From: Rikenella sp.
GTDB lineage: Bacteria > Bacteroidota > Bacteroidia > Bacteroidales > Rikenellaceae
Length of the DNA: 9,308 nucleotides
Assembly (NCBI GenBank): GCA_029054535.1
Contig: JAIDFC010000099.1
Location: forward strand, 1-9,308
Direction: 5' to 3'
Each line of letters begins with the position of its first letter. The first letter of the stretch is position 1. This document shows positions 6,124 through 9,308 of this stretch, one piece after another. Position numbers and translations under genes: made by a program. Below the pieces are notes generated by a model. It was not told the DNA's origin. It was given only the letters and a program-made list of their open reading frames with translations, and did no database searches.

Positions 6124-6279
6124 GTTATTTTTTTACTTTTTTGTCTTGAGATTGGAAAGTGTCGTAAGTGTTAGCCGTATGACCGTCCGTCGTGCTTCGT
6201 CGGGCAAAGAGCGGTCCGCCTCTCCTAAGGCGAAACCCGGAGAAGAGCCGCCCCCGCCGCCGAAAAAATAAAGCACCGA
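6124..6279 (-). promoter_or_regulatory. Structured 156-base spacer/leader between rpsK and rpsD
   Basis: The gap is long for a ribosomal operon and encodes no credible peptide. In minus-strand RNA, CUUCUCC (6245-6239) can pair with GGAGAGG (6225-6219) with one U-G pair and a 13-base loop. An adjacent GACCG/CGGTC pair (6181-6185/6212-6216) encloses about 26 bases, and GCGGTCCGC (6211-6219) is self-complementary and would compete with both. The 3' end before the rpsD start is A-rich (AAAAAAGTAAAAAAATAAC) and open. No TTTG-N20-TAnnTTTG promoter was found. Autogenous control by uS4 is known in E. coli and Bacillus at other positions; whether this leader does the same is inference. Confidence 0.4.
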
Positions 6280-6669
6280 TCAGACGCGCCGCCGTGCCGG
6301 CGGCCGACAGCCGTTGTGAGGCATCGGCGTAACATCGACGATCTCGACCACTTCGATCCCCGCACCATTGATGGTCCGAATAGCCGATTCGCGTCCCGAA
6401 CCCGGCCCTTTCACGAAGACTTTGACTTTCCGCAGCCCGAGGTCATAGGCCACCTTCGCGCAATCCTGCGCAGCGGTCTGCGCCGCATACGGCGTATTCT
6501 TTTTGGAACCCCGGAAGCCCATTTTCCCGGCCGAGCTCCAGCTGATGACCTGCCCTTCGCCGTTGGTCAAGGTGATGATAACGTTATTGAACGTCGAGTG
6601 TACGTGCGCCTGTCCGAACGCATCCACCTTGACGACTTTCTTTTTGACTGATCCTGTTTTCTTTGCCAT
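6280..6669 (-). CDS. rpsK: 30S ribosomal protein uS11
   Basis: Small-subunit platform protein near the anti-Shine-Dalgarno end of 16S rRNA. It has 129 residues. Family motifs are AHVHSTFNNVIITLTN (21-36), SWSSAGKMGFRGSKKNTPYAAQ (43-64), VKGPGSGRESAIR (86-98) and the C-terminal DVTPMPHNGCRPPARRRV. The C-terminus is complete. It starts 46 bases after the rpsM stop. The initiation region (TACACACAATTATGGCAA in the minus sense) is identical to that of rpoA over 18 bases. Confidence 0.98.
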   Translation of the reverse strand: MAKKTGSVKKKVVKVDAFGQAHVHSTFNNVIITLTNGEGQVISWSSAGKMGFRGSKKNTPYAAQTAAQDCAKVAYDLGLRKVKVFVKGPGSGRESAIRTINGAGIEVVEIVDVTPMPHNGCRPPARRRV

Positions 6670-6680
6670 AATTGTGTGTA
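6663..6680 (-). promoter_or_regulatory. Translation initiation region of rpsK, identical to that of rpoA (5482-5499)
   Basis: TTGCCATAATTGTGTGTA on the plus strand occurs both here and at 5482-5499; in each case the minus-strand start codon ATG is inside it (6669 and 5488). Related shorter forms precede rpsM (ACACACATATG) and rplQ (ACACAATCATG). No Shine-Dalgarno sequence is adjacent. Bacteroidota are known to initiate largely without Shine-Dalgarno pairing and to favour A at particular upstream positions, which fits these A/C-rich starts. Confidence 0.6.
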
Positions 6681-6715
6681 TACCTACGTTGGAGTTAGGA
6701 TAACCCGATTAACAA

Positions 6716-7096
6716 CTACTTGGTCGCTTTCTTCTTGTTCGCAACGGTTTTCTTCCGTCCCTTCCGCGTCCGAGCATTGTTTTTGGTGCTTTGTCCCCGC
6801 ACCGGCAGCCCCAGACGATGCCGAATCCCCCGATAGCATCCGATATCCATCAAGCGTTTGATATTGAGCTGAATGGTCGACCGCAACTCCCCTTCGACGC
6901 GAATCCCTTCGCTCGCAATGGTGTTCCGGATCGCACCGACCTGTTCGTCGGTCCAGTCCTTGACTTTGGTATCCTGGTCGATCCCTGCCTTCTCCAAAAT
7001 GACCGCAGCGGTACTCCGTCCGATGCCGTAGATGTAGGTGAGGCCGATCACGCCTCGTTTGTTTTTCGGTAAATCGACTCCGACAATACGTGCCAT
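6716..7096 (-). CDS. rpsM: 30S ribosomal protein uS13
   Basis: Head protein of the small subunit that contacts the P-site tRNA and the inter-subunit bridges. It has 126 residues. Evidence includes MARIVGVDLPKNKRGVIGLTYIYGIG (1-26), the helix-two-turn-helix region around KVKDWTDEQVGAIRN, and the conserved C-terminal CYRGIRHRLGLPVRGQ followed by STKNNARTRKG and a lysine-rich tail. Upstream, 114 bases separate it from rpmJ; that gap holds a CTCGG/CCGAG pair (7134-7138/7191-7195) and only a 15-codon ATG frame (7175-7128), with no consensus promoter visible. The start is set by the family N-terminus. Confidence 0.98.
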   Translation of the reverse strand: MARIVGVDLPKNKRGVIGLTYIYGIGRSTAAVILEKAGIDQDTKVKDWTDEQVGAIRNTIASEGIRVEGELRSTIQLNIKRLMDIGCYRGIRHRLGLPVRGQSTKNNARTRKGRKKTVANKKKATK

Positions 7097-7210
7097 ATGT
7101 GTGTTTTGTCTTTTTCTTTGGAAATTTTTAGAACTCGGTTTCGACTCGCGCTCCCCGCAGCATCAGCGCCAGCATGGAAATAGAGGCAAGCCGAGAAAAG
7201 GAGCAACGAA

Positions 7211-7327
7211 TCACCCCTGCCGCATCTTGAGTTTCGGGTTTTTCTTGCAGATGACGTACACGCGCCCTTTGCGGCGTACGATCTTGCAGTCTTCGCTGCG
7301 TTTTTTGATGGATGCTCTGACTTTCAT
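7211..7327 (-). CDS. rpmJ: 50S ribosomal protein bL36 (zinc-ligand-depleted form)
   Basis: A 38-residue large-subunit protein located between infA and rpsM, the usual place. The translation runs MKVRASIKKRSEDCKIVRRK and ends in KKNPKLKMRQG. The zinc-binding form has C11, C14, C27 and H33 (in KHKQRQG). Here S11 and L33 replace two ligands while C14 and C27 remain, so the zinc site is incomplete and this is a C-minus type. ATG 7327 and TGA 7211-7213 bound a complete frame. It begins 88 bases after the infA stop. Confidence 0.96.
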   Translation of the reverse strand: MKVRASIKKRSEDCKIVRRKGRVYVICKKNPKLKMRQG

Positions 7328-7365
7328 CGTTTTGAGTTGTTTTCTTTGAGTGGTTCCGCCCCTCT

Positions 7366-7400
7366 CTCGGTATGTGTCCGCAAAGGAATCCTGTACCGAG
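7366..7400 (-). repeat. Inverted repeat CTCGGTA/TACCGAG in the infA-rpmJ spacer
   Basis: Seven-base perfect arms (7366-7372 and 7394-7400) flank a 21-base loop within the 88-base gap upstream of rpmJ. The palindrome GGCCGGCC lies next to the right arm (7401-7408 region). No T-run follows in the minus sense. A TTTG about 22 bases before TTCCTTTG is present but is one base off the -7 consensus and slightly too far, so no promoter is called. Confidence 0.45.
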
Positions 7401-7415
7401 GGCCGGCCTGCAAAA

Positions 7416-7634
7416 TTACTTGTACCGGAACGAAATCCGTCCTTTCGACAAATCGTAAGGCGACATTTCGACCTTGACTTTATCCCCCGGAAGAATCTTG
7501 ATGTAGTGCATCCTCATCTTCCCGGAGATGTGGGCGGTGATTATATGGCCGTTGTCCAGCTCCACGCGGAACATGGCGTTGGACAAGGCTTCGATAATCG
7601 TACCGTCCTTTTCGATTGCTGCTTGTTTAGCCAT
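7416..7634 (-). CDS. infA: Translation initiation factor IF-1
   Basis: Small OB-fold protein that occupies the ribosomal A site during initiation and helps IF-2 and IF-3. It has 72 residues, the standard length. Motifs are MAKQAAIEKDGTIIEALSNAMFRVELDNGH (1-30), the AHISGKMRMHYIKILPGDKVKVEMSPYDLSKGRI segment (34-67) and the terminal SFRYK. The factor is complete with no odd residues noticed. It sits 48 bases downstream of map, in the usual secY-map-infA-rpmJ order, and the spacer contains part of a strong hairpin that starts inside map. Confidence 0.98.
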   Translation of the reverse strand: MAKQAAIEKDGTIIEALSNAMFRVELDNGHIITAHISGKMRMHYIKILPGDKVKVEMSPYDLSKGRISFRYK

Positions 7635-7667
7635 TCGGTGATTGGTTAAAGCATTGCTTGGCTTGTC

Positions 7668-7701
7668 GAACCTGTCGCGATCTCAATCGATCGACAGGTT
7701 C
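7668..7701 (-). repeat. Hairpin at the map 3' end with the stop codon in its loop
   Basis: GAACCTGTCG (7668-7677) and CGACAGGTTC (7692-7701) are a perfect 10-base inverted repeat. A further CGAT/ATCG (7678-7681/7686-7689) extends it after a two-base bulge, leaving a CTCA loop (7682-7685) that contains the reverse complement of the map TGA stop. No T-run follows on the minus strand (the next bases are GACAAGCC), so it does not look like a terminator. It may slow exonucleases, mark a processing site, or affect map termination and infA re-initiation; these roles are inference. Confidence 0.7.
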
Positions 7702-8468
7702 TTTTCGATATACTCGAAAGTCGTGAGAACATCGGGTCCGTCGTCCGTAATTGCCACGGCAAATTCGAAATGAGCGGAAGGTTTCCGGTCGGCGGTTCTG
7801 ACAGTCCAACCGTCCTTTTCAAAGACTACGTTCCGGTTTCCGAGGTTGATCATCGGTTCGATACAGATGACCATCCCGGCCTTGAGCCGAGGTCCGCTGC
7901 CGCGTTTCCCGTAGTTCGGGACCTGCGGTTCCTCGTGCAGGTTGCGTCCCAGGCCATGTCCGACCATTTCGCGAACGACGGTCATTCCATGTCCTTGGGC
8001 ATATTCCTGTACGGCGTGGGAGATATCGCCGATCCGATTCCCCACTCGTGCCTGCTCGACACCTCTATAAAGGGCCTCCTTAGTAACCTCCAGCAGCTCG
8101 CGCACACGAGGCGCCAAGCTGTCCATACCTCCCACAGCGAATGTGTAGGCGGAGTCGCCATGAAAACCGTTCATAAATGCGCCGCAGTCGACCGACAGAA
8201 TATCGCCTTCCTGCAAAGCATACCCCGATGGAATCCCGTGTACGATCTGTTCGTTGACCGACATGCAGAGCGTCGACGGAAATCCCCCGTAACCTTTGAA
8301 ATTCGGTACCGCGCCATGCGAGCGAATATACTCCTCGGCCAGCGCATCGAGTTCGGCGGTCGTAACGCCCGGACGGATGTTACGCCCCACCAAAGCCAGT
8401 GTGCGGCTGACGAGTTGATTGCTCTGACGCAGCAATTCGATCTCCTCTGGAGTTTTCAGGTATATCAT
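7683..8468 (-). CDS. map: Type I methionine aminopeptidase
   Basis: Removes the initiator methionine from nascent proteins; a two-metal hydrolase of the pita-bread fold. The protein has 261 residues from ATG 8468. The five metal ligands are present: D94 (SVDCG), D105 (HGDSAYTF), H171 (VGHGLG), E204 (CIEPM) and E235 (HFEFAVAI). The substrate-site His78 (VHGIP) and His178 (NLHEEPQVPNYG) are also seen. No N-terminal zinc-finger extension is present, as is usual for type Ia enzymes. A longer frame from TTG 8522 would add 18 residues of unlike composition; ATG 8468 gives the family start MIYLKTPEEIELLR. It is between secY and infA, as in many bacteria, and its stop lies in the hairpin 7668-7701. 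Confidence 0.97.
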   Translation of the reverse strand: MIYLKTPEEIELLRQSNQLVSRTLALVGRNIRPGVTTAELDALAEEYIRSHGAVPNFKGYGGFPSTLCMSVNEQIVHGIPSGYALQEGDILSVDCGAFMNGFHGDSAYTFAVGGMDSLAPRVRELLEVTKEALYRGVEQARVGNRIGDISHAVQEYAQGHGMTVVREMVGHGLGRNLHEEPQVPNYGKRGSGPRLKAGMVICIEPMINLGNRNVVFEKDGWTVRTADRKPSAHFEFAVAITDDGPDVLTTFEYIEKNLSID

Positions 8469-8532
8469 TGTATATATAAAAGAACCTTTTCGTCTTTCGT
8501 GGTATGAACGACATCCGGTCAACGGGCAAACG

Positions 8533-8552
8533 GCAGTCGGCCCACCGACCGC
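8533..8552 (-). repeat. GU-compatible hairpin in the secY-map spacer
   Basis: In minus-strand RNA, GCGGUCGG (8552-8545) pairs with CCGACUGC (8540-8533) around a UGGG loop. Seven pairs are standard and one is G-U; the plus-strand copy would have an A-C mismatch there, which suggests that minus RNA is the relevant strand. The stem is followed by CGTTTGCCCG, not a T-run, so it is not a strong terminator. It lies about 15 bases after the secY stop and about 65 before the map start. Confidence 0.6.
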
Positions 8553-8568
8553 ATATCGTATCGTCTCG

Positions 8569-9308
8569 TTAGTTCAACCGTCCTTTCATCCGCCCGCTCT
8601 TCATCAAGCCGTCGTAGTGCCTCAAGAGCAAGTGCGACTCGATCTGTTGCAGCGTATCCAAAACCACGCCGACCAAAATCAAGAGCGAGGTCCCGCCGTA
8701 GAACATGGCGAACTGGTTGTCCACTCCGATCATCCGGGCGAACACCGGCAAAATAGCCACGATCGCCAAACAAATCGACCCCGGCAAAGTAATCCGAGTC
8801 ATAACGGTATCCAGATAGTTCGCCGTCTGTTTCCCCGGTTTGATCCCCGGAATGAAACCGCCGTTCCGCTTCATATCGTCGGCCATCTGGTTGGTATTGA
8901 TGGTAATCGCCGTATAAAAATACGTAAACGCCATCACCAAAATCCCGAACACGAGGTTATACCAAAAGCCGTAGATATTGCTGAACACCGCCCCGAGCCC
9001 TTGTGTCGACTCGAATTTGGTGAAGATCAGCGGCAGCATCATAATGGCCTGCGCAAAAATAATCGGCATCACCCCCGCCGCATTGATCTTGAGCGGAATA
9101 TATTGCCGCACGCCACCGTACTGCTTATTCCCGACGATCCGTTTGGCATACTGCACCGGGATCTTCCGTACCGCCTGCACCAGCGCAATGGTCCCCGCAA
9201 AAACGAGGAACAGCAGCACCAGTTCCACAATCAGCATCACGAATCCCCCCCCGGCAGTAGTGAACCTGTCTCTGATAGACATGTGGCGCTGGCGGCGAGG
9301 GGAGAGGG
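8569..9308 (-). CDS. secY: Preprotein translocase subunit SecY, C-terminal part, truncated by the window edge
   Basis: SecY is the channel of the SecYEG translocon in the inner membrane. The in-window 245 residues are the C-terminal half; the N-terminal part lies beyond 9308. The fragment covers roughly transmembrane segments 6 to 10: FVMLIVELVLLFLVFAGTIALV, then the cytoplasmic C4 loop with RKIPVQYAKR, the NAAGVMPIIFAQAIM segment, a further hydrophobic stretch, and the C5 loop MKRNGGFIPGIKPGKQT leading to MTRITLPGS. FYGGTSLLILVGVVLD forms the last segment, and a short basic tail ends at GRLN. The C5 loop reads PGIKPG where E. coli has PGIRPG with the functionally important Arg357. Codons up to the right edge remain open in frame (LSPRRQRH before the Met at 9282), so 9282 is an internal Met, not a start. 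A run of eight G (minus sense) encodes part of AGGGF near 9250. Confidence 0.95.
   Translation of the reverse strand, partial: LSPRRQRHMSIRDRFTTAGGGFVMLIVELVLLFLVFAGTIALVQAVRKIPVQYAKRIVGNKQYGGVRQYIPLKINAAGVMPIIFAQAIMMLPLIFTKFESTQGLGAVFSNIYGFWYNLVFGILVMAFTYFYTAITINTNQMADDMKRNGGFIPGIKPGKQTANYLDTVMTRITLPGSICLAIVAILPVFARMIGVDNQFAMFYGGTSLLILVGVVLDTLQQIESHLLLRHYDGLMKSGRMKGRLN

Noticed and set aside
7128..7175. 15-codon ATG frame (MLALMLRGARVETEF) upstream of rpsM as a leader peptide
   Set aside because: Very short, no initiation signal, no regulatory codons or paired attenuator stems; chance is likely.
8469..8522. N-terminal extension of Map from TTG 8522
   Set aside because: The 18 extra residues do not resemble the family and the ATG at 8468 gives the conserved N-terminus.
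9282..9282. Met at 9282 as the start of a short SecY-like protein
   Set aside because: The frame is open to the window edge and the segment aligns with the C-terminal half of SecY, so it is an internal residue of a truncated gene.

Overview
The window looks like part of a Bacteroidota chromosome, most likely Bacteroidales and possibly Alistipes-like (family level is inference). Four things point there. The gene order secY-map-infA-rpmJ-rpsM-rpsK-rpsD-rpoA-rplQ-eno is typical of that phylum. The translation starts have A/C-rich, mostly Shine-Dalgarno-free upstream sequences. Upstream of eno there is a promoter that fits the phylum's unusual TTTG / TAnnTTTG consensus. The sigma-54 activator at the left lacks a receiver domain and carries GSFTGA, as in a regulator conserved in Bacteroides.

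Layout. Positions 1-366 are non-coding and hold a cluster of palindromes. A plus-strand gene (367-1638) encodes an AAA+ sigma-54-dependent activator. Positions 1639-2492 are a long gap with no credible gene; it holds small hairpins, repeat-like sequence and a clear minus-strand intrinsic terminator (2207-2246). From 2493 to the right edge every gene is on the minus strand: eno, rplQ (bL17), rpoA, rpsD (uS4), rpsK (uS11), rpsM (uS13), rpmJ (bL36, 38 codons), infA (IF-1), map, and the C-terminal 245 codons of secY, which runs off the window.

The minus-strand genes form the distal end of the S10/spc/alpha ribosomal supercluster. It makes ribosomal proteins, the RNA polymerase alpha subunit, an initiation factor, the N-terminal methionine-removing enzyme and the membrane translocon channel. 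The glycolytic enzyme enolase is attached at the end. Enolase can probably be transcribed by read-through and also from its own promoter, which overlaps the rplQ stop codon. The terminator about 250 bases past eno is the probable end of the whole transcript.

I see no mobile element, CRISPR array, tRNA, rRNA or defence system, and no new multi-gene system. The less ordinary signals are structural: a nested inverted repeat between rplQ and eno with the eno promoter embedded in it, a hairpin with the map stop codon in its loop, a GU-compatible hairpin between secY and map, a structured 156-base leader before rpsD, an 18-base start region shared by rpoA and rpsK, and palindrome clusters on both sides of the sigma-54 activator gene.
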